DNA of 7,878 bases, from contig CATPAT010000009.1 in NCBI GenBank assembly GCA_955652155.1, forward strand, positions 1 to 7,878, written 5' to 3'. The stretch's first letter is position 1, and the number at the start of each line of letters is the position of its first letter. The stretch comes from an uncultured Chthoniobacterales bacterium. Lineage in GTDB: Bacteria > Verrucomicrobiota > Verrucomicrobiia > Chthoniobacterales > UBA10450. Under the pieces are notes generated by a model. That model worked only from the letters and a program-made list of their open reading frames with translations. It had not been told where the DNA came from and did not search any database. The position numbers and the translations under genes were made by a program. Shown here piece after piece: positions 1-6,785 of the stretch.

Positions 1-558
1 CTTTTACTTTGGCTGCGCCACGTGGAGGTCCGTGCGCTCGCCCAACGAACGGTTTCCTCGTATGGCACCGTCCCAAATTTCCAGCTCGTGAACCAGGAGG
101 GGCAACCGTTCGGCTCCGCGCAGTTAGCTGGGAAAATCTGGATCGCGGATTTTATTTATACGAGTTGTCCCGGGCCATGCCCGATGATCAGCACGCGGAT
201 GAGTGAATTGCAAAAGCCACTGGAAAAAACGGATGTGCATCTCGTGTCGTTCAGTGTCGATCCGGAAAAAGATACCCCGGATGTGTTGCGCGGTTACGCG
301 GAGAAATTACACGCCGAGCCAAAGCGATGGGATTTTCTTACTGGTCGAAAATCCGCGATCTACAATCTTTCTCATAACGACTTCAAGCTTGCTGTCTCGG
401 ATGGGAGCGATGAAGCCGGAATTCCAGTGCACAGCACGCGCATGGTGTTGGTGGATCGACATGGTGAAATCCGCGGTTATTACGAAGCGACCGAGGCGGA
501 CGCGGTGACGAAGTTGCTCGCCGACACGAGTCATCTTTTACGCGAACAACCCAAATAA
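1..558 (+). CDS. SCO1/SenC/PrrC family copper chaperone, 5' end outside the window
   Basis: The product is a thioredoxin-fold copper-binding protein of the SCO1/SenC family. These proteins deliver copper to the CuA site of cytochrome c oxidase from the periplasmic face of the membrane. Numbering from the GTG at 22, the copper-binding CPGPC (CxxxC) lies at residues 49-53, the VDPEKDTP signature at 79-86, and the distal copper-ligand histidine at 137 (PVHST). All three expected ligands (two Cys, one His) are present, so the protein looks functional. The frame is open to the left edge and reads LLLWLRH just before the GTG, which looks like the end of a membrane anchor. The true start is therefore upstream of the window and the GTG is probably internal. 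The gene ends with TAA and converges on rfbA with only 5 bases between stop codons. Sco genes often sit at the end of cytochrome oxidase operons, so cox genes may lie to the left (inference). Confidence 0.93.
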   Translation, partial: LLLWLRHVEVRALAQRTVSSYGTVPNFQLVNQEGQPFGSAQLAGKIWIADFIYTSCPGPCPMISTRMSELQKPLEKTDVHLVSFSVDPEKDTPDVLRGYAEKLHAEPKRWDFLTGRKSAIYNLSHNDFKLAVSDGSDEAGIPVHSTRMVLVDRHGEIRGYYEATEADAVTKLLADTSHLLREQPK

Positions 559-563
559 CCGTG

Positions 564-1463
564 CTAACCGACTGGTTCCGGCGCGGCGGTCGAAGAGCCT
601 TCGTCGCAGACCATTCGCAGGTAATTTCGATATTCGCCTTTCGGCAGCCGGTCGATGATCGCGGCCAGATCCGATTGACTGATAAAGCGCATGCGCAGGG
701 CAACTTCCTCAAGGCAGGCAATTTTTAGTCCCTGTCGATGTTCGATTGTCGCGATGTAATTGCCGGCCTCGAGCAAGCTCGTCTGCGTGCCGGTATCGAG
801 CCAGGCCATGCCGCGGCTGAGCAATTTCACATGTAGCTGTTTCTCCTTCAGGTAGAGTAGATTCAAATCGGTGATTTCGAGTTCGCCACGCGCGGAAGGG
901 CGCAGCGTCCGGCAAAGATCGACAACCCGCTCGTCATAAACATAGAGACCAGGCACCGCGAAATGACTTTTAGGATGCTTCGGTTTTTCCTCGAGACTGA
1001 TTGCCTTGCCGTCGGCGTCGAATTCGACCACTCCGTAACGCTGTGGGTCGCGGACCTGATATCCGAAAATGCAGGCCCCTCGTTCAATGGCGAGAGCATC
1101 CCGATAAAAATCGAGTTTCCCGTAGAAAATGTTGTCGCCCAGAATAAGCGACGCTCCTGAATCGCCGATAAATTTTGCGGCAATCAAGAAGGCCTGGGCG
1201 ATTCCTTCTGGTTTCGGTTGCTCGGCATATTCGATCCGAATGCCAAGTCGACTACCATCGCCCAGATAATCCCGGAGCATCGGCAGATCCTTCGGCGTGG
1301 TAATGATCAGTATCTCCCGCAGACCGCCGAGCATCAGTGTCGCGAGCGGGTAGCAGATCATCGGCTTGTCATAAATAGGGAGAAGCTGTTTACAGACAAT
1401 CTTGGTGAGCGGGAAAAGACGTGTCCCGGCACCGCCGGCAAGAAGAATGGCCTTTTTGTTCAT
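564..1463 (-). CDS. rfbA: Glucose-1-phosphate thymidylyltransferase (RmlA/RfbA)
   Basis: This enzyme converts glucose-1-phosphate and dTTP to dTDP-glucose and pyrophosphate in the cytoplasm, the first step towards dTDP-L-rhamnose and other dTDP-sugars used in surface polysaccharides. The 299-residue product matches the usual family length (about 290-300). Visible motifs are the nucleotide-binding GGAGTRL (10-16), KQLLPIYDKPMI (26-37), LGDN with metal-binding D110, the YGVVEFD block (143-149), EEKP with K160, GELEITD (193-199) and WLDTGT with D223. K26, D110, K160 and D223 correspond to the conserved active-site positions of characterised RmlA enzymes. I chose the ATG at 1463 because family homology begins there. 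The frame extends upstream to 1526, but that part overlaps the preceding gene and adds 21 unrelated residues. The ATG overlaps the stop of the glycosyltransferase gene (ATGA) and has no Shine-Dalgarno motif, which suggests translational coupling. No rfbB, rfbC or rfbD is adjacent. The last dozen residues form a divergent tail. Confidence 0.96.
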   Translation of the reverse strand: MNKKAILLAGGAGTRLFPLTKIVCKQLLPIYDKPMICYPLATLMLGGLREILIITTPKDLPMLRDYLGDGSRLGIRIEYAEQPKPEGIAQAFLIAAKFIGDSGASLILGDNIFYGKLDFYRDALAIERGACIFGYQVRDPQRYGVVEFDADGKAISLEEKPKHPKSHFAVPGLYVYDERVVDLCRTLRPSARGELEITDLNLLYLKEKQLHVKLLSRGMAWLDTGTQTSLLEAGNYIATIEHRQGLKIACLEEVALRMRFISQSDLAAIIDRLPKGEYRNYLRMVCDEGSSTAAPEPVG

Positions 1464-3397
1464 GCGCTTGCTTTGAATTCGTCCGGTGTCTTCTCGCGAC
1501 GCCAGCGCTCCAGCAATTCCGACCATTCCTGCCAGAAACTTGCGCCTCCGGTCAAATCGATCCCGATCTTTTCTCCAAAGAATCCAAATGCTTTTTGCGG
1601 CAGAGAACGGAATGCCGCTTTATCGAGGAGAAATGGACCATTGTAGTTCCGGAGCATTTTGCGGTCGGTCAAACGTCCGCCCTCACATCGGCGTAATGCG
1701 CTCTTGATCCAGTTTTGCGGTAGTTCTGGCCGCGGCTCAATCGTAGCGCTAGCGGTAACGCCAACAAGTTTCTGCAAAATGAGCGCACAGACGAGCGAGC
1801 GCGAACTCGTGGCGTGGACATGGGAGACGTTTCTTTCCAGCAGCAGCTCGCGCAACACAAGAGCGAAACGCGCCTGCCTCAGGAAAATCCCGTCCGGCAC
1901 GCGCTCGCCTTGTGCTCGCTGCTCTTCCAATTTTTGCGTGAGAGCGGGGTTTTCACGCCATTTTGCCTCCATCACCATCGCGTCGGGTAAAAACTCCAGC
2001 CGCGGCGCCATTCGTTCCATAACTCGAGTCAAACGGGCTGCCGAATCCAATTCGCAGACGAACGGCACGATGGAAATGTTGCGCCGATTCATTTCTTCAA
2101 GCTCGCGCTCAATGAGTGGCAAATCCTTGTCGGGCCAGCGATCGATCAAATACGCAATCTGGCGGATTCCCGGAGCAGTTTTAGGTTTTGGTGGGGCGAT
2201 GCAAGTTCTTTGCAGGAGTTCGACGACTGGCCTGATGGTTTGCTCAATTCGAAAATGCTGTTCGATTCGCATGCGCCCGGCACGGCCGTATCGCAATCGC
2301 AATTCAGGATTTCGGATGAGCTGTTCGAGCGCCGCGATCAAAGCGATTGTATCGCCTGGTCGCACCAAGAGCCCTGTTTCCTGGTGCACCACCAATTCGG
2401 GAATCCCGGCCAGCCGAGTCGAAACAACCGGACGCGCGGCCGACATCGCCTCCATGATCACGGTTGGAAAAACGTCGCTCGCGCCCTGACGATCTGTAAC
2501 CGAAGGCAGCGCGAAAATATCGCCTGCTTGCAGCTTCTCGAAAACCCCGCCTTGTGAGAGAGAGCCGAGCAAAGTTACGCGAGACGAGAGGCTCAACTTG
2601 TCGATCTTTGCCTGGAGATTTTCGCGCAGCGGTCCGTCCCCGATGATCTCGCAGATGAAATCGACGCCTCTGCGGCCCAGCTCCGCGCAAGCGTCAATAA
2701 GCTGCTCAAATCCTTTGAACGTAACGAGCCGGCCGACACTGATGATGCGCGGCTCTGAGTTGGCCGTCGGCAAAAGGGGGATCGGGAAATGCTCCAAATC
2801 AATCCCGTTATAAACGCGGTGAATTTCCGAAGCGGAATCCGGACAACGCTGGCGAAGGAGGTCGCGGCTGTAATCGGTCTCGGCCGCGACAAATTCCGCT
2901 GCCGCGCAGATTTCCCGCAGGAGTTCATCATTGCCGAGATCTTTCATGAAATCCTGTCCATGCGCGGTGACGCTGAAAGGAATTCCAGAGATTTGTTTTA
3001 GGAAAAGTGCCGTGTGCGCTGCGCGATTGGCGAAATGAACGTGAAAATGATCGACGCCACTGCGCGTGAAAAGCTCGGCGAAATAGAGGGCATTGCGCGC
3101 CCGTTGTTCGGCCTTCATTTCCCGGCCGTATTTTTGCTCGTGCCGGTCAACCAGCTCACCTGGCCATTCCCCAGTCGTTTTCGCATTTTCTTCCCAGATT
3201 CTGAGAATTTTCTGGGGTGGCGCGTAGTGAACAGGCGCACGCAACCGGGAGATATGTTCGTGACGCAAACTCGTGAGCGGCGGATAAATCGAGCCAATCT
3301 CAAGATCGACGCCAATCCGTTCCAACGCCAGCATCTCCGCGTCACAAAACGTTTGTGAGATAACGGGATAGCGCGAATAAAGGTAACCGAGTCGCAT
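1460..3397 (-). CDS. GT4 glycosyltransferase with an extra C-terminal acceptor-like domain
   Basis: A GT-B fold, family 4 (retaining) glycosyltransferase, probably transferring a nucleotide-activated sugar during surface polysaccharide assembly at the inner membrane. Donor and acceptor cannot be read from the sequence. The N-terminal acceptor half (about 1-190) contains HVHFANRAAHTALFL (119-133) and TAHGQDF (144-150). The donor half (about 215-395) contains SVGRLVTFKG (220-229), GDGPLREN (253-260), FALPS (295-299) and DVFPTVIMEAMSAARPVV (308-325). The last carries the EX7E-type acidic pair D308/E316, where the first position is Asp rather than the commoner Glu. The pattern resembles WcaL/AmsK-type colanic acid or amylovoran transferases. 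Those enzymes are about 400 residues, whereas this one has 645. The extra 235 residues resemble a second, degenerate copy of the N-terminal half (separate feature). The ATG at 3397 starts the typical MRLGYLYSRYP strand. It lacks a Shine-Dalgarno motif and lies 83 bases below the Dabb gene, beyond that gene's terminator, so its promoter is probably its own. It overlaps rfbA by 4 bases. Confidence 0.92.
   Translation of the reverse strand: MRLGYLYSRYPVISQTFCDAEMLALERIGVDLEIGSIYPPLTSLRHEHISRLRAPVHYAPPQKILRIWEENAKTTGEWPGELVDRHEQKYGREMKAEQRARNALYFAELFTRSGVDHFHVHFANRAAHTALFLKQISGIPFSVTAHGQDFMKDLGNDELLREICAAAEFVAAETDYSRDLLRQRCPDSASEIHRVYNGIDLEHFPIPLLPTANSEPRIISVGRLVTFKGFEQLIDACAELGRRGVDFICEIIGDGPLRENLQAKIDKLSLSSRVTLLGSLSQGGVFEKLQAGDIFALPSVTDRQGASDVFPTVIMEAMSAARPVVSTRLAGIPELVVHQETGLLVRPGDTIALIAALEQLIRNPELRLRYGRAGRMRIEQHFRIEQTIRPVVELLQRTCIAPPKPKTAPGIRQIAYLIDRWPDKDLPLIERELEEMNRRNISIVPFVCELDSAARLTRVMERMAPRLEFLPDAMVMEAKWRENPALTQKLEEQRAQGERVPDGIFLRQARFALVLRELLLERNVSHVHATSSRSLVCALILQKLVGVTASATIEPRPELPQNWIKSALRRCEGGRLTDRKMLRNYNGPFLLDKAAFRSLPQKAFGFFGEKIGIDLTGGASFWQEWSELLERWRREKTPDEFKASA
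1658..2167 (-). other. Duplicated, degenerate GT-B N-terminal domain inside the glycosyltransferase
   Basis: This stretch encodes residues 411-580 of the GT4 protein. By eye it aligns with residues 2-180 of the same protein, at an offset drifting from 411 to about 404. YLYSRYP (5-11) matches YLIDRWP (416-422). E21 and R27 match E432 and R438. The AP...P pattern near 54-60 recurs at 464-471. A103, E108, V115, H117 and H119 match A512, E517, V524, H526 and H528. A130, L131, L133, G138, S142 and T144 match A538, L539, L541, G546, S550 and T552. The catalytic-region histidine of TAHGQD (H146) is replaced by Glu (E554), so this copy is probably not catalytic. No second donor-binding half follows, only about 65 residues with a Trp-rich helix near the end (FWQEWSELLERW, 621-632). 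The domain relationship is inferred from a manual alignment. Confidence 0.68.
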
Positions 3398-3445
3398 CCG
3401 GCTCGATGATTACGCGCAGCGCACAGAAATAGCAACGCCACGAAG

Positions 3446-3470
3446 AAAAACTGTCCCGAAGGTTTTCGGG
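3446..3470 (-). terminator. Rho-independent terminator after the Dabb gene
   Basis: Read on the minus strand, CCCGAA and TTCGGG form a perfect 6-bp stem around a 4-base AACC loop, followed four bases later by TTTTT. The hairpin begins 10 bases after the TGA of the Dabb-domain gene and ends 48 bases before the ATG of the glycosyltransferase. This is the expected form and position of an intrinsic terminator. It implies the Dabb gene is a transcription unit separate from the glycosyltransferase-rfbA pair. The stem is short and the U tract only five bases, so termination may be partial. Confidence 0.7.
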
Positions 3471-3480
3471 GCGGCGACAA

Positions 3481-3798
3481 TCACGAAAATCGCACGTCTT
3501 TGCCGGGATCCATCTCGAAATCCAACGTCAAGGCATCGTCTGTATTCGGCTTAATCACTTCCTCCATAAACTTCACGTAGACCGGGTCTTCTCGGAAGAT
3601 GGCGTATTTGTCCATCGACTCGAAATCGATCGCGATGAAGAATGGCCATGGCAATTCTGGATCGACTCGCTTCCCGCATTTGATGCTCAAAACCTCGGGT
3701 ATTTTCAAAAGCTGCATCCGCGTGTTCATCATCATTGCCTCGACACGGGCGGGAGTGACCTCAGGCTTGAGTTTGTAAAGGACGGTATGGTGAATCAT
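3481..3798 (-). CDS. Dabb (stress-responsive alpha/beta barrel) domain protein
   Basis: A 105-residue protein made almost entirely of one Dabb domain, a dimeric ferredoxin-like alpha/beta barrel found in bacterial and plant stress-induced proteins. The opening MIHHTVLYKLKPEVT is the typical first strand. It is followed by a helix with IPEVLSIKCGKR (33-44), a second beta strand (FFIAIDFESMDKYAIF, 53-68) and a helix with a YVKFMEEVIKP segment (74-84) typical of the domain. Some bacterial relatives are enzymes and many have no known substrate, so no reaction can be assigned here. The length agrees with single-domain family members. The ATG at 3798 has no Shine-Dalgarno motif. The gene stands alone, with a terminator directly downstream and a gene remnant of opposite orientation directly upstream, so its promoter must lie inside the remnant sequence. 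Confidence 0.88.
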   Translation of the reverse strand: MIHHTVLYKLKPEVTPARVEAMMMNTRMQLLKIPEVLSIKCGKRVDPELPWPFFIAIDFESMDKYAIFREDPVYVKFMEEVIKPNTDDALTLDFEMDPGKDVRFS

Positions 3799-3800
3799 GA

Positions 3801-4127
3801 AGGCTAAAGGTATTAGGCGCTTCCCGCAAGGCGCGCAAGTGGGAAACCGGCGCAGGTGGGACGGTTTATTCGATAGTCATTTCGATCGCCAGTTGGATAA
3901 AACTGCGGCCGTTTTACGCCATATGGATGACCGGGAGCTGGCTGCTCGTCACCGGTGTGACCTTCGTCGAAAGCATGCCGCGTTACTCATTGACCATGTT
4001 TCCGATCTTCATGCTCTTCGCTCTGGTGTCCAAAAACCGTTTCAGGAGCGCTCTGATCACGGTTTGGTCGCTGGTCTTCCTGGCGATTTTTGCCAGTCTT
4101 TTTGTCAGGGGTTGGTGGGCGTTCTGA
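3801..4127 (+). pseudogene. C-terminal remnant of a polytopic membrane glycosyltransferase
   Basis: One + frame is open from 3801 to the TGA at 4125-4127 and encodes about 108 residues with the character of a membrane protein. It contains a hydrophobic stretch around VYSIVISIASWI, then LRPFYAIWMTGSWLLVTGV, an ESMPRYSLTMFPIFMLFAL segment, and a last helix WSLVFLAIFASLF ending in VRGWWAF. The S-M-P-R-Y...FP pattern before a membrane helix is typical of the C-terminal part of PIG-V/ArnT-like polytopic sugar transferases. The frame has a stop (TGA at 3798-3800) immediately upstream and no ATG, GTG or TTG before the ATG at 3927, although the hydrophobic pattern starts earlier. The catalytic N-terminal loops are absent from the window. 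I read it as the 3' end of a truncated gene, cut close to the start codon of the Dabb gene. Alternatively the 66-codon ORF from 3927 could encode a small membrane protein. This remnant fills the stretch 3799-4137, where I see no other gene. Confidence 0.6.
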
Positions 4128-4137
4128 AGAGCGCGTT

Positions 4138-4509
4138 TTATCTCTTCCAGTCGAGCGCGCCTTTTTTGACTGCGTAAACATAGCCCACCATCAATATCGA
4201 GATAAAGCTGAACATGCTCCAAAAGATGAGACCGCTCTGCTTGATTGACTCTCTGTAAACCACTGCCCACGGGTACATGAACACGATCTCGAGATCGAAG
4301 AGAATAAAGAGCATCGCTACGAGATAAAACTTCACGCTGAACCTGGGCGGCGCTTCCCCTTGCGGCAGCATGCCGCATTCGTAGGCAGTATCCTTCGCCC
4401 GTGTGCGTTTTCCGCTTTTCCCGACCAGCACGCTCACCAGAAGTGCTGAGCCGGCAAACAATATCGCTACGATAACTTGCAGGAGGACCGGCAGATATTC
4501 GCGCAGCAT
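4138..4509 (-). CDS. nuoA: NADH-quinone oxidoreductase subunit A (NuoA, complex I)
   Basis: NuoA is a small membrane subunit of respiratory complex I (ND3 homologue). It lies at the joint between the quinone site and the proton-pumping arm. The 123-residue product has three predicted membrane helices (about 6-29, 60-81 and 93-115). The long loop after helix 1 carries the conserved KDTAYECGMLP (39-49; the equivalent loop in mitochondrial ND3 holds a redox-sensitive Cys). FSVKFYLVAMLFILFDLE (57-74) contains the conserved acidic residues D72 and E74, with E44 in the loop, so the important residues are intact. I prefer the ATG at 4509. The frame extends to a TTG at 4521, but the ATG has a weak GGGA six bases upstream and gives the usual N-terminus. 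NuoA is normally first in the nuo operon and followed by nuoB. Here the downstream side is a convergent gene remnant 10 bases away, so this nuoA is isolated. It lies close behind the small gene at 4546-4872. Confidence 0.95.
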   Translation of the reverse strand: MLREYLPVLLQVIVAILFAGSALLVSVLVGKSGKRTRAKDTAYECGMLPQGEAPPRFSVKFYLVAMLFILFDLEIVFMYPWAVVYRESIKQSGLIFWSMFSFISILMVGYVYAVKKGALDWKR

Positions 4510-4545
4510 TCGCAATCCCAATGCGCTAGCTTTGTGTCGTCGAGA

Positions 4546-4872
4546 CTACTTTACCGTGACAAGCCTCGCACTCGGAATCTGACCATTCTGCGGCGCGATC
4601 GCATTTGCCAAAGCCGAAGGCAGGCCTTTGTATTTCTTGCCATTCTTTTTGACCGCACCGCGTGCAACGAGATTTTGGAGTTTCTCGTAAGCCCGCAGCC
4701 GCAGCATTTCCTCGCCTCCGCTTGCCGCGTTCCGTGCCCGCAGATTTTCGTGGACGATATCGAAAAGCTGCTTGAACTCGAAAGAAGAACGCCGGGAGAG
4801 GACAGCAACCAGCTCCTCGGTTACCAAATCTGGGACTCGGCGGGAGAATGCATTTTTCTTTAGAATAGCCAT
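4546..4872 (-). CDS. Small winged-helix-like protein of unknown function
   Basis: I do not recognise a named family. The 108-residue product is basic and mainly helical, with likely helices at about 14-27, 31-48 and 53-71. It then has GAVKKNGKKYKGL (72-84), a turn with several lysines resembling the wing of a winged-helix DNA- or RNA-binding fold. The helix EMLRLRAYEKLQNLVARGAV (55-74) has the usual leucine and arginine spacing of the third helix before such a wing. No signal peptide or membrane segment is seen. I chose the ATG at 4872 (MAILKKNAF). The frame extends to 4986, but the added residues are Cys/Phe-rich and overlap the end of the next gene. No Shine-Dalgarno motif precedes the ATG. 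The stop lies 36 bases from the preferred nuoA start on the same strand, so co-transcription with nuoA is likely. The DNA- or RNA-binding role is an inference from the fold pattern only. Confidence 0.68.
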   Translation of the reverse strand: MAILKKNAFSRRVPDLVTEELVAVLSRRSSFEFKQLFDIVHENLRARNAASGGEEMLRLRAYEKLQNLVARGAVKKNGKKYKGLPSALANAIAPQNGQIPSARLVTVK

Positions 4873-4875
4873 AGG

Positions 4876-4933
4876 GCCAAAAGGATAGCACATTTTTGGC
4901 AAAGTGCAGCAGTTTTTCTTGACCAATTTTTGG
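4876..4933. promoter_or_regulatory. Intergenic region with repeated CCAAAAAT boxes upstream of the winged-helix gene
   Basis: The 94-base gap between the 599-residue gene and the winged-helix gene is visibly more AT-rich than its surroundings. On the + strand, ATTTTTGG occurs at 4892-4899 and again at 4926-4933, spaced 34 bases apart (about three helical turns). The second copy extends to the near-palindrome CCAATTTTTGG (4923-4933). The first copy pairs with GCCAAAA at 4876-4882 to form a 7-bp inverted repeat with an 11-base spacer. The region must hold the promoter of the winged-helix/nuoA pair if they are not read from xerD, and the repeats could be operator half-sites. On the minus strand TATCCT (4884-4889) is a poor -10 candidate without a good -35, so I do not call a promoter. 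Confidence 0.3.
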
Positions 4934-4966
4934 AAATCGCCAAAGGAGTGCCGAAATGACGCACTT

Positions 4967-6766
4967 CTAAGGAGTAGGGGCGGCATTGGGTGTCGGATAC
5001 GGATTTAAAGATGGCTGCGAAGTACCCGTCGGGGAAGAACCCCATCCCATTAAGCCGGTGTCCGCTTTCTGGTGCGCCGCAGCGCCAACGCTGCTGAGAA
5101 TGGCCAGGCCAATCGCCGACTGGTCGAGAGTAAGCGGGCCGACCGATTCAGCGACATAGCCGTCGCGCTCATATCTTTGCGAAGAAACAATCGGGCTAAG
5201 GTGTTTCGTGATAACTTCGGGCGCTGGAAGTTTGCCAAGATTGACGTAATCAGTGATCCCTGGCATGAAAGCCGCCGCCAACAAGAACATCGGCCGAAGC
5301 GAAGCATCGAGCCGGGAATAAAGCAGGGCTGTATCGACGTAGGCAAAAAAGTTGCTCGGACTCGGCACCAATCTCGCGGCATTCTTGTAAGTTTGCGAAT
5401 TCGAAAGCTCCGAGGACGCGCCGCCACCGCGCTTAATCGCCTCTTCCACGGAGACCGGATTGAAACCGGCGATCAAGGTCCGGTTTGACAAAGCAATTGT
5501 CGGAGTGACTGCCATCAGGCTGGCAGGTGACTGCATCGAAAAATAACGCACGCCATTCTTTTCGGTCTGTGTCCAAATCGCATCTTCCTCGCCGCGGGTG
5601 ATGGCCTCGACGATCTCCCCTGCTTTTGTCGCATCTATCACCGGAAGCGTGAGGAATAAGGACGGCCAATGCGCGCTCGAAGGCCAGTCCGCTAACGATC
5701 CGAGCTCCAGCTCGAACGCGGCCTTCCAATCATCGGCTGTAATCCCGCTGTTGGAAAAAGTTTGAAAAAGTTTCTGCATTGCGCCCCCGACGCCCGCGGC
5801 TTGACTTAGTGCTTCAAACTTTTGCCCGACATTGAGCAGCATCGATAGATAAAACACTGTGTCTTTTGTGCCAAGCGTGAGGGAAGACCGAGTGATCTTT
5901 GCATGTTCTTCCAACTCTGGCATTTCGAGAAAGAGCAGATCGTGTATTTTCCCGTTCTCGAAGGTGGTCGCGCCAGAAATACCGCGCACTTGCTCCAGCA
6001 TCGTGCGTTCATTGGACGAAACCGGCGATTGGATCACGGCGCGGAGCGCAGCAATTCGCTCGGAAAACATCTTCGGTTGCAGATAAAAAGACGCTGCGTA
6101 ACTCGACGGCATATGAGCCGCCGCCGCGCGATATGCCTCGTCCGCGTCGAGTGCGACCTTTGAGTTTTTAAGGCGTCCGTCGGCGCGATCGAGAATCACC
6201 TTCAATTCCGCCAGATCAGTAGCGGCGAAAAACCATGGGCGGTCGTACGCCGTTGCCAATGTGAACGGAGTCGCGGTGACCATTTCAATCTCGTGATGTT
6301 CGTATTGAAGCTTTTCACGCTTCGCGCCCAAATTTTTCTCCAAGAGGTTCGATCGCCATTTGCCGATCACTCGCTCCGCGTCTTCGGGGCTCCCTTGGAA
6401 ACGGAAGCCGCCTGCAAATTCCGGATTGTTATTATCGACCGACGTCAACGCGAGAAAGGCATCTTTTGGACCGAGCTGTTCGAAATCCTGCAGAGCTTGA
6501 GAAGCCGCATCTTTTTTCGGGAGTTTCGACAGCGGCTTGCGAAGAAAATCCTGTACGGCTGGTTCGCGGGAGAGCAGATAAAGATCAGAATGATGCCATT
6601 GATCGCGCGTCCGGTTGAAGTCTGGCAGGTGCGCCAGAAAAATCGTTTCGCGCGGAAGAAGCACACTGATGGGCGCGCCCGAAGTTTTTTGAGAAATGCG
6701 CCAGGCGTACCAGATGGCGACTGCGGCGGCCGCACCGGCGATCACGAGGAGTAAGATTCGTCTCAT
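4967..6766 (-). CDS. Membrane-anchored exported protein of unknown function (possibly DUF3352-like)
   Basis: This 599-residue product begins with a short basic stretch (MRR) and a hydrophobic helix (about 4-23, LLLVIAGAAAAVAIWYAW) with no obvious lipobox or signal peptidase site. It is probably anchored in the inner membrane with its bulk outside the cytoplasm. The mature part starts VLLPRETIFLAHLPDFNRT, then alternates beta-rich segments (for example FAGGFRFQGSPEDAERVIGKW) with helices. Repeated patterns such as DRPWFFAATDLAELKVILDRADG and NRTLIAGFNPVSVEEAIKRG recall DUF3352-type proteins, in which a 'show value, then test index' motif recurs; I am not certain of the family. The C-terminal 23 residues are rich in Pro, Ser and Thr (SSPTGTSQPSLNPYPTP) and look disordered. 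There are no catalytic motifs I can name. The ATG at 6766 lies 19 bases after the xerD stop, so the two are probably co-transcribed. No Shine-Dalgarno motif is present. Confidence 0.88.
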   Translation of the reverse strand: MRRILLLVIAGAAAAVAIWYAWRISQKTSGAPISVLLPRETIFLAHLPDFNRTRDQWHHSDLYLLSREPAVQDFLRKPLSKLPKKDAASQALQDFEQLGPKDAFLALTSVDNNNPEFAGGFRFQGSPEDAERVIGKWRSNLLEKNLGAKREKLQYEHHEIEMVTATPFTLATAYDRPWFFAATDLAELKVILDRADGRLKNSKVALDADEAYRAAAAHMPSSYAASFYLQPKMFSERIAALRAVIQSPVSSNERTMLEQVRGISGATTFENGKIHDLLFLEMPELEEHAKITRSSLTLGTKDTVFYLSMLLNVGQKFEALSQAAGVGGAMQKLFQTFSNSGITADDWKAAFELELGSLADWPSSAHWPSLFLTLPVIDATKAGEIVEAITRGEEDAIWTQTEKNGVRYFSMQSPASLMAVTPTIALSNRTLIAGFNPVSVEEAIKRGGGASSELSNSQTYKNAARLVPSPSNFFAYVDTALLYSRLDASLRPMFLLAAAFMPGITDYVNLGKLPAPEVITKHLSPIVSSQRYERDGYVAESVGPLTLDQSAIGLAILSSVGAAAHQKADTGLMGWGSSPTGTSQPSLNPYPTPNAAPTP

Positions 6767-6785
6767 GAGAAAAGAGGTGTGAACG

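Noticed and set aside
1464..1526. Longer rfbA start adding 21 residues
   Set aside because: RmlA homology begins at MNKKAILLAGG, and the extension lies inside the upstream glycosyltransferase gene.
1659..2489. 276-codon + strand ORF inside the glycosyltransferase gene
   Set aside because: It is antisense to a well-supported GT4 gene and its translation is a Ser/Arg-rich low-complexity shadow.
3797..4177. 126-codon + strand ORF beginning at the Dabb start codon
   Set aside because: Its translation is Arg/His-rich with no domain pattern. A different frame of the same strand gives the membrane-protein remnant, and its 3' end overlaps nuoA.
4970..4995. Possible terminator after the 599-residue gene
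   Set aside because: Only weak 5-bp stems (AGTGC/GCACT and TTTGG/CCAAA) occur just after the stop, without a U tract.
5072..5488. 138-codon + strand ORF inside the 599-residue gene
   Set aside because: It is antisense to a long coherent frame and its translation shows no recognisable motif.
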